This document shows positions 1 to 8,677 of a DNA stretch of 64,000 bases, piece after piece. Positions within the stretch are counted from its first letter, which is position 1; each line of letters opens with the position of its first letter. The position numbers and the translations under genes are program-made. The notes beneath the pieces were generated by a model. It was given only the letters and a program-made list of their open reading frames with translations, had not been told where the DNA came from and searched no databases. The stretch is from Halobellus captivus (GTDB taxonomy: Archaea; Halobacteriota; Halobacteria; Halobacteriales; Haloferacaceae), in assembly GCF_003697845.1 (NCBI RefSeq), contig NZ_RDQE01000015.1, positions 1-64,000 of the forward strand. The letters run 5' to 3'.

Positions 1-1
1 C

Positions 2-2203
2 GGCGAGCAGGATGAATCGGACGCCGAGTCGGACGAGCAGCGGGTAGAACAGGAGCTACTGGAAGAAGAGGCACACCCTGCTGCGGAGAGTGAGACTGTG
101 CTCGACGAGCAGCACGAGCACGCTGGGCACGAGGGCGAAGGACACGACCACGGTTCCCATGAGGGCCACGGTGAGGGGCATGGCGGGATGCACGAGGGCC
201 ACGAGCAGATGTTCCGCCGGCGCTTCTTCGTCTCGACGCTCCTGTCGATCCCAGTCCTGCTATACAGCGAAATGCTGCAGGAGTGGCTCGGGTTCTCCGT
301 CCCCGCGTTCCCGGGCAGCGAGTGGATCAACCCCGTCTTCGCGGTCATCGTCTTCGCGTACGGTGGGATGCCGTTCCTCCAGATGGCGGTACCGGAGCTG
401 AAAGATCGGTCGCCGGGGATGATGACGCTCATCTCGATGGCGATCACCGTCGCGTTCGTCTACAGCCTCGCGAGCGTGGTCTTCCCGACGCAGTCGGCGT
501 TCTTCTGGGAACTCGTCACCCTGATCGACATTATGCTGCTGGGGCACTGGATCGAGATGCGGTCGGTGCGACGGGCCTCGAGTGCGGTCGACGAACTGGC
601 GAAGCTGATGCCGGACACCGCCGAGCGGATTACCGACGGCGGCGACACTGAGGAGGTCCCGGTGAGTGAACTCTCCGAGGGCGACCTCGTACTCGTCCGG
701 CCGGGCGCAAGTGTCCCTGCTGACGGCACCGTCGAGGAAGGTGATTCGGACGTCAACGAGTCGATGATCACTGGCGAGTCCAAGCCCGTCTCGAAGGAGC
801 CTGGCGACGAGGTCATCGGCGGCACCATCAACGGCGATGGTAGTCTCCGCGTGCGCGTCGGTGCGACGGGCGAGGAGACGACGCTCGCGGGAATCATGCG
901 CCTCGTCGAGGAAGCCCAGCAGAGCAAATCCAAGACACAGGTACTGGCCGACAGAGCGGCAGGCTGGCTGTTCTACGTCGCCCTCGCGGCGGCAGTCGTG
1001 ACAGCAATCGCGTGGACGCTCGCGGTCTCATTCGACGCAACGGTCATCGAGCGCGTCGTCACAGTGCTCGTCATCGCCTGCCCGCACGCACTCGGGCTCG
1101 CCATCCCCCTAGTGGTCGCAATCAACACGTCATTGGCGGCTCGCAACGGGATGCTGGTCCGGGACCGTATCGCGATGGAGGAGGCGCGGAACCTGGACGC
1201 CATCATCTTCGACAAGACGGGGACGCTCACCGAAGGCGAACACGGCGTCGTCGACATGGCGACCGTCGAGGGCGTGGAAGAGGACGACGCTCTCGCGCTG
1301 GCAGCAGCCGTCGAAAGCGACTCCGAACACATGATCGCGCGAGCCATACGCGAGGCCGCCGACGAGCAGGACCTCACCGCACCTGACGCGACCGACTTCG
1401 AGGCGATCAAAGGCCGGGGCGTCCGTGCGAACGTCGACGGAAATGAGGTGTACGTCGGCGGGCCAAACCTGTTAACCCAACTCGATAGCGAGATACCCGA
1501 CCATCTCCGCCGCTTCGCTGACGAGGCGGGACAGAACGCTCAGACGGTGGTATACCTTGTTCGTGAAGGCGAGCTGATTGCCGCGTTCGCGATGGCTGAC
1601 GTAATCCGTGAGGAGAGTTTCCGCGTCGTCGACGCGCTCCACGATCTAGGCATCGAGGTGGCGATGTTGACTGGGGACTCCCAGGATGTCGCCAACGCCG
1701 TCGCCGACGAACTGGGCATCGACACGGTGTTCGCGGAGGTCCTCCCCGAGGATAAGGACGAGAAAGTCCAGGAACTCCAAGACCAAGGGAAGCTCGTGGG
1801 GATGGTCGGCGATGGTGTGAACGACGCGCCGGCGCTGACGCGGGCCGACGTCGGTATCGCGATCGGGAGCGGCACCGACGTCGCCGTCCAGTCGGCGGAC
1901 GTCATCCTCGTCCAGAACAACCCGATGGACGTCGTTCGGCTCGTGAAACTCAGCAAGGCGAGCTACCGGAAGATGCAGGAGAACATCGTCTGGGCGGCCG
2001 GCTACAACGTGTTCGCGATTCCGCTCGCAGCAGGCGTCTTGGCACCGATCGGGATTCTGCTCTCCCCCGCTGTGGGTGCGCTCCTGATGTCGTTGAGTAC
2101 GGTCATCGTCGCCATCAACGCACAGTTGCTCCGACGCGTGGACCTGTCCATCCCCGAGCTTCCAAGCGGGACACCAGCGACCGACGCACAACCTGCAGAC
2201 TGA
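2..2203 (+). CDS. Heavy-metal (copper-type, CPH) P1B ATPase, 5' end cut by window
   Basis: An ATP-driven metal exporter of the cytoplasmic membrane. The reading frame is open to the window edge, so the real start probably lies upstream; a GTG at 98 is the first internal alternative. The visible N-terminus is acidic and then very His-rich, a usual metal-binding tail of CopB-type pumps. It is followed by membrane segments, an actuator domain with TGES ([12 protein letters not shown]), a sixth-helix CPH motif (1079-1087), the phosphorylation motif DKTGTLT and a hinge [11 protein letters not shown] instead of CPC is the mark of the P1B-3 group, linked to copper/silver, so copper export is inferred. 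There is no HMA domain in the visible part. Two other P1B ATPases with different motifs lie at 40.4 and 52.4 kb. Confidence 0.93.
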   Translation, partial: GEQDESDAESDEQRVEQELLEEEAHPAAESETVLDEQHEHAGHEGEGHDHGSHEGHGEGHGGMHEGHEQMFRRRFFVSTLLSIPVLLYSEMLQEWLGFSVPAFPGSEWINPVFAVIVFAYGGMPFLQMAVPELKDRSPGMMTLISMAITVAFVYSLASVVFPTQSAFFWELVTLIDIMLLGHWIEMRSVRRASSAVDELAKLMPDTAERITDGGDTEEVPVSELSEGDLVLVRPGASVPADGTVEEGDSDVNESMITGESKPVSKEPGDEVIGGTINGDGSLRVRVGATGEETTLAGIMRLVEEAQQSKSKTQVLADRAAGWLFYVALAAAVVTAIAWTLAVSFDATVIERVVTVLVIACPHALGLAIPLVVAINTSLAARNGMLVRDRIAMEEARNLDAIIFDKTGTLTEGEHGVVDMATVEGVEEDDALALAAAVESDSEHMIARAIREAADEQDLTAPDATDFEAIKGRGVRANVDGNEVYVGGPNLLTQLDSEIPDHLRRFADEAGQNAQTVVYLVREGELIAAFAMADVIREESFRVVDALHDLGIEVAMLTGDSQDVANAVADELGIDTVFAEVLPEDKDEKVQELQDQGKLVGMVGDGVNDAPALTRADVGIAIGSGTDVAVQSADVILVQNNPMDVVRLVKLSKASYRKMQENIVWAAGYNVFAIPLAAGVLAPIGILLSPAVGALLMSLSTVIVAINAQLLRRVDLSIPELPSGTPATDAQPAD

Positions 2204-2419
2204 AACGCTCTCGATCGCTTCGGAGCTACTTTCAATTGAGTTCGGTTGATGGACAGCAAATGGCGACACTGCGTAATTTCGGTGGGTATCGCTACGCGGT
2301 CACCGATTCCACAGTTTTCCCGAGGGGTACGTAGTTCGGTATACACAGACGCTTCCTCTGATGGGCGACATTGTTGCGCCAGCACTAGGTTTATACCGTT
2401 AGACGGACTTCATTCCGAT

Positions 2420-2524
2420 ATGAGCCTCGAAGAGACGGTTGACTACCTCGCCGAGGAACTCGACCTCGAGCGAAGTGAACACGTCCGTGAGGTTGGTCAG
2501 TCGGTCGCCGAGCTTCGCGACTGA
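2420..2524 (+). CDS. 34-residue acidic protein
   Basis: A short frame, ATG at 2420, with a TATA-like TTTATA about 25-30 bases upstream. The product is acidic and predicted helical (begins MSLEETVDYLAEEL). Its stop codon abuts the stop codon of the convergent Fic/Doc-like gene (2524/2525), so the two transcripts meet tail to tail. It could be a small antitoxin-like or DNA-binding helix peptide, but I do not recognise the family. A longer upstream extension in the same frame (from 2246) looks non-coding. Confidence 0.5.
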   Translation: MSLEETVDYLAEELDLERSEHVREVGQSVAELRD

Positions 2525-3412
2525 TCAAAACATTTCTCTGAAGTCTCGTTCGACCAGTCCGTTCTCCAGATACGTGATGAACTCTTGTTTCGTTGGTCCT
2601 TGACGGTCAAGTAGATCGTCCCGTCCTGCTCGTTCGAGAACTGCCTGCGCGAAGTCCGTACAGTGAGATTCGTGCTGCCCAGCATACTCTGTGAGGGCTT
2701 CTCGCCAGTGCATATCCAGCTCGAACTCGGCTAATCGGATTTGGATCCCATCTTTCCGTTCGACGAGGTCGACGTCCAGCTCTTCGAGTTGCTTGAAACG
2801 GAGGTTGTTTCGGCGGACAGTAATGAGCCGCTTGGAATCGACGATATAGGGATCGACCCACTCTCGCCAGGAATCGTCGTCGACGTGCGTTCGTGGCATC
2901 TCAAAATCCGGGTCCACACTCTCAATACAGAACTGCAGCATCGCGATGCCAGTTCGATGATTCGCATTCGGGAGGGAATGTCGGAGAATCAAATTCGACA
3001 TCACCTCTCCAGCGACGTTCGGAAGTGAGGCTCCCCAGGATACGTGATCAAGTGCCTGCTGGATCTTTTGTGGTTCGAACTCCTTGTAAAGCCGAAACTC
3101 ATCCTCATCTCGAACATCGACAGCAGCTTCGAGCAATTCCACTAACCGGAAAGCGACAACTTGCCCAGGACGGGGGAGGTCACGAATACGGTCGCTCAGC
3201 CATTCCTGATCAAAGTCAATATCTTGGGCTGATTCAATCTCTGAATCGCCCTCGTAGAGCACATATACCGGTGTTTCGAAGGGGTACCCGATGAGTTTTG
3301 TCGACTCGTCGGATTGCTCTCGCTGAGATTGGATTTCTGTAACCGATGCCGAGCTATATTTGAGTGAGAAATTCTCGGCCTGTGGGTGGTGATAGAAGAC
3401 GAGCCGAGCCAT
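2525..3412 (-). CDS. Fic/Doc-like protein
   Basis: A 295-residue soluble acidic protein. Residues 145-155 read HSLPNANHRTG, which fits the Doc/Fic pattern HxFx(D/E)xN(K/G)R: His145, Asn151 and Arg153 sit in the expected places, while the usual acidic residue is Asn149. Known Fic proteins transfer AMP, and Doc transfers phosphate, to target proteins; with the acidic position changed, activity is uncertain. The N-terminal 130 residues are not recognised. The gene stands alone, convergent with a 34-residue peptide and in the same orientation as the PadR-like gene 70 bases upstream. A stand-alone toxin or phage-defence function is possible but is inference from the motif only. Confidence 0.6.
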   Translation of the reverse strand: MARLVFYHHPQAENFSLKYSSASVTEIQSQREQSDESTKLIGYPFETPVYVLYEGDSEIESAQDIDFDQEWLSDRIRDLPRPGQVVAFRLVELLEAAVDVRDEDEFRLYKEFEPQKIQQALDHVSWGASLPNVAGEVMSNLILRHSLPNANHRTGIAMLQFCIESVDPDFEMPRTHVDDDSWREWVDPYIVDSKRLITVRRNNLRFKQLEELDVDLVERKDGIQIRLAEFELDMHWREALTEYAGQHESHCTDFAQAVLERAGRDDLLDRQGPTKQEFITYLENGLVERDFREMF

Positions 3413-3481
3413 CTCACTCGATCTTCGTGGGGAATCGGTAAAGCAGTCTTGCTTCTTCTATCGTAATCTACTGACTTGGCT

Positions 3482-3778
3482 CTATGTCGCCGTGGCTACT
3501 TGCTCATCCTCAAGATACTGATTTTCCCACTCTCGTCGTGCCTTGATCTCCCGTAGTCCACGTTTCGTGACCGTGTACACGTTTGTCCGTTTGTCGAGCT
3601 CTCCTTTTTCAAGAAGGCCTTTGTCGACGAGGTCGTCGAGATTCGGATAGAGCCGCCCGTGATTGATCTCTTGCTCGTAGTAGTCGTCAAGTTCATCCTT
3701 GACTGCGAGCCCGTGTGGCTCCTCGAGCCCGGCAATCACGTACAAGATGTCCCGCTGGAACCCAGTTAAATCGTGCAT
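3482..3778 (-). CDS. PadR-family transcriptional regulator
   Basis: A 98-residue winged-helix protein. The start MHDLTGFQRDILYVIAGL, the GLAVKDELDDYY helix, the GRLYPNLDDLVDKGLLEKGE recognition-helix segment and the wing with YTVTKRGLREI are typical of short haloarchaeal PadR-like regulators that bind DNA as dimers. It is transcribed away from the histone-fold gene at 3916, with about 135 bases between the two starts that must hold both promoters. Its target is unknown; autoregulation is the usual behaviour of the family. Confidence 0.85.
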   Translation of the reverse strand: MHDLTGFQRDILYVIAGLEEPHGLAVKDELDDYYEQEINHGRLYPNLDDLVDKGLLEKGELDKRTNVYTVTKRGLREIKARREWENQYLEDEQVATAT

Positions 3779-3915
3779 CCGTCTGTTCCCCTACTTTTGA
3801 CGGGTCGCATATGTGCTCTCTGGTGCGCGTAGGCGGATTATCAGCTCCTATTAGCCAGATTCTTGCGTGAAAAGTTCGAACATTTATATGGTAAACAAGA
3901 GAAGTTCGCGATGGA

Positions 3916-4083
3916 ATGTCTGACCTAATCGTCAAAGCAGCCGTGAAGGACGCACTCTCGGACCAGAACGTCTCGGCAGATTTCTACGACGCCCTCGACG
4001 AAGAGGTCGCCGACCTGCTCGACGACGCCGCAAAGCGTGCTGAGGCCAACGACCGGAAGACGGTCCAGCCCCGCGACCTCTAA
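3916..4083 (+). CDS. Small histone-fold protein (DUF1931-like)
   Basis: A 55-residue frame. The product starts MSDLIVKAAVKDAL and ends AEANDRKTVQPRDL; the helix-strap-helix layout and the final R-K-T-V-x-P-x-D-L segment match the haloarchaeal histone-fold family often labelled DUF1931. The ATG at 3916 is chosen because the upstream ATG at 3911 runs into a stop after five codons. A TATA-like TTTATATGG lies about 30 bases upstream. It sits directly in front of tbp, so plasmid-borne chromatin and general transcription genes are neighbours here. Role inferred: DNA binding or transcription regulation. Confidence 0.75.
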   Translation: MSDLIVKAAVKDALSDQNVSADFYDALDEEVADLLDDAAKRAEANDRKTVQPRDL

Positions 4084-4086
4084 TTC

Positions 4087-4150
4087 GGAAGGTACCACAC
4101 CGACGCTCGAAGTCACTCCCCGTTTTAAGGGGGTTGTGACTGGAAGGTAC
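4087..4150 (+). promoter_or_regulatory. tbp promoter with inverted and direct repeats
   Basis: An inverted repeat AGTCAC (4111-4116) / GTGACT (4136-4141), with inner CCCC/GGGG, encloses a TATA-like GTTTTAA about 30 bases before the tbp ATG. The nonamer GGAAGGTAC flanks it as direct repeats at 4087-4095 and 4142-4150. Such symmetry around the TATA element suggests binding of a repressor or autoregulation. Confidence 0.55.
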
Positions 4151-4154
4151 TCCT

Positions 4155-4715
4155 ATGAGTGTCACAGCCGAATCAATTCAAGTCGAGAATGTGGTCGCGT
4201 CGTCCGATATCGGTCAAGAACTCGATCTGGAAACGCTTTCTGAGGATTTAGGAGCCACCGACTACGATCCCGATAACTTCCCTGGACTCGTATATCGGAT
4301 GCACGATCCTAAAGCCGCAGCGCTCATTTTCCGCTCGGGGAAAGTCGTCTGTACGGGTGCAAAAAGCGTCGACGATGTGACGACTGCGTTGGAATACGTC
4401 TTCGACGAGCTCCGTGAATTGGGTGTCGATGTCGCTACCTCTCCAGATATCGAAATCCAGAATATTGTCTCAAGTGGGGACCTCGACCACACACTCAATT
4501 TGAATGCGATTGCGATCGGCCTAGGTCTCGAACACATCGAATACGAACCAGAGCAGTTCCCGGGGCTCGTCTACCGGCTTGACGACCCGGACGTCGTCGC
4601 ACTCCTCTTCGGGAGTGGAAAGCTCGTCATCACGGGCGGAAAACAGCTTGACGATGCTGAACAAGCGCTTACAGTGATCGAAAACCGGCTCACTGACCTC
4701 GGGTTACTGGAGTAA
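4155..4715 (+). CDS. tbp: TATA-box binding protein (TBP)
   Basis: A 186-residue archaeal TBP made of two direct repeats of about 90 residues. Each repeat carries the family signature: FPGLVYRMHDPKAAALIFRSGKVVCTG-type in the first half and FPGLVYRLDDPDVVALLFGSGKLVITGG-type in the second. It binds the archaeal TATA box and recruits TFB and RNA polymerase. Haloarchaea carry several TBPs; plasmid copies are thought to act as alternative initiation factors. A TFB gene lies 31 kb downstream. The promoter holds symmetric repeats around its own TATA element. Confidence 0.97.
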   Translation: MSVTAESIQVENVVASSDIGQELDLETLSEDLGATDYDPDNFPGLVYRMHDPKAAALIFRSGKVVCTGAKSVDDVTTALEYVFDELRELGVDVATSPDIEIQNIVSSGDLDHTLNLNAIAIGLGLEHIEYEPEQFPGLVYRLDDPDVVALLFGSGKLVITGGKQLDDAEQALTVIENRLTDLGLLE

Positions 4716-4800
4716 TTCAACGACACAGAACAGTTGGCAGGGTACACTGGCACTGGTGAGTACATTTTTGAATCTGCTCTCCCCGTGTTAAGTTAGTGCG

Positions 4801-5844
4801 ATGGCTGATGCCGAACGGGAGGTAGATGATGTCCTGTCCGGGAATGTTCTTTCAGTCCAAGAGCTGAACGACCGAATTGCATCGGTCGTCCAGGACACGC
4901 CTGCCCTCAACGGCGTCCGCTGTATTGGCGAGGTCACGGATCTCCATCAGAACAGTACCGCCCTCTATTTCACCCTGACTGACGGCGACGCCGAGCTTCC
5001 CTGTATGCTCTGGGCGAACCGCTATCAGAAGATGGACGCTGACCTCGAGGACGGGACCGAGGTCATCCTCGAAGGCGATATCGACTACTGGACAGAGGGC
5101 GGGAAAATCGACCTCAAGCCGTGGGAGGTGATCGTCGTCGGCGACGGCGATCAAGCAGCTGCCGTCGAGCGACTACGAAGCGAACTCGAAGAGCGTGGCT
5201 GGTTCGACGACGAGCAGAAACAGCGCCCGCCGGCGTTCCCAGAGCGGGTTGGGGTCGTAACCTCCCTCCGTGGCGATGCCCGTTATGACATCCAGAACGC
5301 GATCCACGAACAGGACCCTACCGTCGACATCCTGGTGAAGGACGCCACCGTCCAAGGGTCGGAGGCGCCCACATCCATCGCGAACGGCATCCACCATCTG
5401 GACCGCTCCGAGGAAGTCGACTCGATCATCGTCGGCCGTGGCGGCGGGAGTGATTCGAACCTCCAGGCGTTCAACACCGAGCGGGTCGCGGAAGCTATCT
5501 TCACCGCGAACACCCCGACCGTCACGGCGATCGGGCATACTGACGACCGGTTAATCGCAGATCAGGTCGCAGATGTGGCAACGATCACGCCGACGGCCGC
5601 TGGCGAGTATATCGTGAATTCCCGCGAGGAGTTCTTCGCGGGCGAGGTCAAGCCGCTGGCACAGCAACTCGACGCTGCGTACGAAACCTTCCAGCAAGAG
5701 CTCGAACATGAACGGGAGCTTGCCGAAGCAGTCGACGAGGCGGCCGTACCCGAGGGCCTCCCGCCGGTCTATTACAAGGCCGCAATCGCTGTGCTGTTGT
5801 TGCTGTTGTTGGCTATCACTGGGCTTTGGTTGGGGGTGATCTGA
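4801..5844 (+). CDS. xseA: Exodeoxyribonuclease VII large subunit with C-terminal membrane anchor
   Basis: A 347-residue protein with an N-terminal OB fold (about residues 10-110, GEVTDLHQNSTALYFTLTDG) and the XseA catalytic core (PERVGVVTSLRGDARYDI, GRGGGSDSNLQAFN, TAIGHTDDRLIADQVAD). It degrades single-stranded DNA from both ends together with XseB. Unlike bacterial XseA, the long C-terminal coiled coil is almost absent; instead the protein ends in a hydrophobic helix (about residues 323-347, AIAVLLLLLLAITGLWLGVI). This looks like a tail anchor, which would place the nuclease at the membrane, next to a conjugation cluster. xseB follows after two bases. Confidence 0.93.
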   Translation: MADAEREVDDVLSGNVLSVQELNDRIASVVQDTPALNGVRCIGEVTDLHQNSTALYFTLTDGDAELPCMLWANRYQKMDADLEDGTEVILEGDIDYWTEGGKIDLKPWEVIVVGDGDQAAAVERLRSELEERGWFDDEQKQRPPAFPERVGVVTSLRGDARYDIQNAIHEQDPTVDILVKDATVQGSEAPTSIANGIHHLDRSEEVDSIIVGRGGGSDSNLQAFNTERVAEAIFTANTPTVTAIGHTDDRLIADQVADVATITPTAAGEYIVNSREEFFAGEVKPLAQQLDAAYETFQQELEHERELAEAVDEAAVPEGLPPVYYKAAIAVLLLLLLAITGLWLGVI

Positions 5845-5846
5845 GC

Positions 5847-6029
5847 GTGGCAAACGACCAAGAGATTCACGACCGGCTGACCCGTGTCGAAGAAATCATT
5901 GAGCAGCTCGATGCGGATGAGTGTGATCTCGATGAAGGGACAAGGCTCCACGAGGAGGGTCAGGAACGCTTGGCCGAGGTACGAGAAATCCTTGACAACG
6001 GGCGTGGAGAGGTCGTGGAACTCGAGTAG
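5847..6029 (+). CDS. xseB: Exodeoxyribonuclease VII small subunit
   Basis: A 60-residue acidic helical protein starting at GTG 5847, two bases after the xseA stop, so the pair is translationally coupled. The pattern EIHDRLTRVEEIIEQLDADECDLDEGTRLHEEGQERLAEVREIL fits the XseB helical hairpin, with the conserved L-E-x-G-x-x-L-x-x-G-like turn seen as LDEGTRLHEEG. It binds the large subunit to form exonuclease VII. A 41-bp inverted repeat begins 15 bases after its stop. Confidence 0.88.
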   Translation: MANDQEIHDRLTRVEEIIEQLDADECDLDEGTRLHEEGQERLAEVREILDNGRGEVVELE

Positions 6030-6043
6030 AGGCCATCCTAACC

Positions 6044-6084
6044 TTAACCAACAGACAACGGAATCTAGCCCCATTGTTGGTTAA
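6044..6084. repeat. IR41 inverted repeat, copy 1
   Basis: TTAACCAACA at 6044-6053 and TGTTGGTTAA at 6075-6084, spacer 21 bases. It lies 15 bases after xseB and ahead of the conjugation-like operon, about 148 bases before the ATG at 6232. One of nine dispersed copies in the window. Confidence 0.85.
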
Positions 6085-6231
6085 CCGTACCCTTGCGAGG
6101 TGAACGAGCTATCCGGTTATAATTTACTTTAGATTTTTGCGCCAGTTGGTGGCCAGAAAGCATATACCGATCTTCTAGCTATCGCACCACCATGGACCGG
6201 GGCTCAACCGGTGCATACCCACCCCGCACAT

Positions 6232-6480
6232 ATGATCACACGGGCAGTCACCATCGAAGACATCGATGACCTGTACCTGACGTGGAACAGCCATATCAAC
6301 GGGTCCGCCCTCTACCGCCGCGCCCTCCGAGATGAGATGGAGCTTCGCGACGTTGACCCTGACGAGCTTCGAGATCTCTTCGAACGGGCTCGCGAACAGG
6401 GCTACACGAAAGACGAGATCGTCGACGAGACCAACCGCTACGCTGATCTGAAAGCACTCGTCGACGACGCAGAGGAGTAA
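6232..6480 (+). CDS. Small acidic protein, first gene of the conjugation-like operon
   Basis: An 82-residue soluble protein if ATG 6232 is used; a GTG at 6211 would add seven residues. It contains NSHINGSALYRRALRDEMELRDVDPDELRDLFERAREQGYTKDEIVDETNRYADL, a helical protein with DPDELRDLFERAREQGYTKDEI resembling small helical DNA-binding or adaptor modules. It is not recognised as a named family. It ends seven bases before the pilin-like gene and is probably co-transcribed from an AT-rich promoter (TTATAATTTAC near 6117). Confidence 0.65.
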   Translation: MITRAVTIEDIDDLYLTWNSHINGSALYRRALRDEMELRDVDPDELRDLFERAREQGYTKDEIVDETNRYADLKALVDDAEE

Positions 6481-6486
6481 CCCGCT

Positions 6487-6909
6487 ATGTCACAGGACAA
6501 TACGCCCTCCGAGACGGCTTCGAATCGCCCCGACAGCCAGTCCACGGCATCGAGTAGGCTTCCCAGGCAAGCTATGTTCATCGTCGTCGCCCTGAGCCTG
6601 TTCGCTGTGGAACCCGCCGCCGCACAGACGAATGCCGTCTGTAGTGCGGACAACCTTCCCAGCATGATCGAGGGTTTCTTCCAGCTTACCACGGCGCTGG
6701 GCATTGTCGGCCTCGCAGTCGTGTGGCAGGCTGACTCCCTTATCGAGATGTTCACGATCACGCCCGAGCAGAAGAAGGGCCTCAAGCGGCACAAACGGTC
6801 GGCGATGAAGTCCGCGGTCGTCCTCGTCGCCCTCGGCCCACTCTACACCGTCGCTGGGTCGATGATGAACCTCCCGCTGGCGCAGTGCGTCGACCTCGCC
6901 CCCTGGTAG
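6487..6909 (+). CDS. Small two-helix membrane protein, VirB2/TrbC pilin-like
   Basis: A 140-residue protein with an N-terminal hydrophilic stretch, a cleavable-looking hydrophobic signal (FIVVALSLFAVEPAAAQT, AxA-like cleavage) and two later membrane helices (TALGIVGLAVVWQADSLI and SAVVLVALGPLYTVAGSMM) joined by a short basic loop (KKGLKRHKRSAMK). This layout is that of VirB2/TrbC conjugative pilins. Two cysteines, one near each end of the mature part, may form a disulfide. The assignment rests on topology and on the VirB4-type neighbours rather than on sequence identity. Confidence 0.6.
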   Translation: MSQDNTPSETASNRPDSQSTASSRLPRQAMFIVVALSLFAVEPAAAQTNAVCSADNLPSMIEGFFQLTTALGIVGLAVVWQADSLIEMFTITPEQKKGLKRHKRSAMKSAVVLVALGPLYTVAGSMMNLPLAQCVDLAPW

Positions 6910-6937
6910 GCGACTACCACCCCCGTCGCGAGCCCCC

Positions 6938-8674
6938 ATGAAACAACGAGAGCTCTCCGTGCTAATGGCCGCCCTGTTCGTGACGAGCCTAGTCACTGGT
7001 CTCGTCACTGCAAGCCCGCCACGGCCAGGCACGGAGGGGAATGGACTCACTGAGAATGAATCAGCGACGCTGTGGTCTCGTGACGCGGACAACTACATCA
7101 CCCAGGAGGAGTACCAGCAGCGCTACGGCGAGAGCCGGACCGCGATGCACCAACTCGCAAACGGGACAGACATCACGTTCACGCGCCCGCCGGCGACAGC
7201 TGCAACGTGGACGCGAAACGATTTCGCTGATCTCGAACCCGGTGGGTCGGATACGTCCGTGCATCCGCGCCACGCGCCGCTCGAAAATGGGGTATTCATC
7301 GAGGACGCTCACGCCACAGTGTTCGCAGTGCAGCCGTCGACGCGAGGTCACTTGGAGTCGGGTGAAACCCCGCTCTATATTGCACCGAACGGCACGATGC
7401 GTGGGTTCGTTGACTATCGTGTTCGCGTCCCGAACGGAAGTTCTTCAGGGAACACGACGATCGAGTGGTCGCTCGCGAACAACGAGGTCGAGGAGGTTCG
7501 ATTGCAGAAGGACGGCGAAACCATCGTCGAACGTGATGGCTCGCACACGCCGGCCCTCGACTACCAAATCGAGGATGACTGGAGTGCAAACCTCACGCTC
7601 GAAGCCGAGATCAGCGTCCGGTTGAAGAAGACCACGCGAATCGACCGAGGCGACGAGACCGATGTCGAGGTCACGTATCGTACCGAGTCGCTCAACGTCT
7701 CGGACTCGATCGCCGTCGAGATCTACGACCTCTCGGCGTACCCCTACTACGCCGAGTATCCCAATGGTGACGCCGGTGTGGCTATCTTCCAGTCCAGACC
7801 GTGGCAGGGGTACACGCTGACGGAGAATGGAAGCGCACGAGTGCGTGGCGTCTGGCGGTTCTACACCGCTCGGAACACCAACTGGGATACACTCGTCAGG
7901 TCGAACCGGACTGACAGCGCCACCGTCGAGTCTGACGCGATTCCTGTGTACGTCCACGCGTATCCGTCGCGAATCGGCCCGCGTGCTGAACCAGTTCGCG
8001 ATGGCCCAGAGATCATCGACACCTGGGGCACTGACCGACCGTCTCCGGACGGAACGCTCGGTGAGAACATCAACATCGACATCGTCAACCAGTCGTACAC
8101 GACAACGTACGGTGTTGCGGTTCGCGCGGAGACCGTCGACCGCAACGCGCTCCAGGTAGCGGGGATCGTACGGGGTGTGAACGCCTCGATTGTGGCACCT
8201 GACGCTGGCTCTGAGCGGCAGCTCCGGCGCAGTAATTTGACTGTTGAGGTGCTCCAGCAGAACGAAAGTCAGGCCACACTCCGCATCGAACTCCGGGATA
8301 ACGAGACCGGCGCACCAATCGTGCTCAGCGATCCCGACCGACGATATCCAATCGGTGGGAACACTCGCAACGGGTACATCACCGTCGCGGAGCAACGCGT
8401 CGAGACCAACGCCTCCGGGGTGGCGATCGTGACGATCGACGAGCCGGGCATCTACACGGCTCGGTACCATCCGGGTTCGTGGCTCGGGCACGACCCCGCG
8501 TATGTGAGTGCGACGGCAACTGCTCGGTGGCATCCGCTCGGCACCATCGACGGTTGGTTCGCATTCATTTTCGAGGTCGGCTGGCAGCTCATCCCGTTTC
8601 TTGTGATGTTCTACGCTGGCAAGCGGCTCCTCCGAATGCTCGGTCCAGAAGACATCTTCCAACGGAACCCATAG
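6938..8674 (+). CDS. Large secreted or surface protein with C-terminal membrane anchor
   Basis: A 578-residue protein with an N-terminal signal helix (VLMAALFVTSLVTGLVTAS), an extracellular acidic region with many N-x-S/T sequons (haloarchaeal N-glycosylation sites), and a C-terminal hydrophobic helix followed by a basic tail (WQLIPFLVMFYAGKRLLRML). The middle looks beta-rich, with Ig/CARDB-like segments such as ETNASGVAIVTIDEPGIYTARY. It lies between the pilin-like gene and a lipoprotein, four bases apart from the latter, in the conjugation-like operon. A role in cell contact is inferred from position. Confidence 0.72.
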   Translation: MKQRELSVLMAALFVTSLVTGLVTASPPRPGTEGNGLTENESATLWSRDADNYITQEEYQQRYGESRTAMHQLANGTDITFTRPPATAATWTRNDFADLEPGGSDTSVHPRHAPLENGVFIEDAHATVFAVQPSTRGHLESGETPLYIAPNGTMRGFVDYRVRVPNGSSSGNTTIEWSLANNEVEEVRLQKDGETIVERDGSHTPALDYQIEDDWSANLTLEAEISVRLKKTTRIDRGDETDVEVTYRTESLNVSDSIAVEIYDLSAYPYYAEYPNGDAGVAIFQSRPWQGYTLTENGSARVRGVWRFYTARNTNWDTLVRSNRTDSATVESDAIPVYVHAYPSRIGPRAEPVRDGPEIIDTWGTDRPSPDGTLGENINIDIVNQSYTTTYGVAVRAETVDRNALQVAGIVRGVNASIVAPDAGSERQLRRSNLTVEVLQQNESQATLRIELRDNETGAPIVLSDPDRRYPIGGNTRNGYITVAEQRVETNASGVAIVTIDEPGIYTARYHPGSWLGHDPAYVSATATARWHPLGTIDGWFAFIFEVGWQLIPFLVMFYAGKRLLRMLGPEDIFQRNP

Positions 8675-8677
8675 TCC

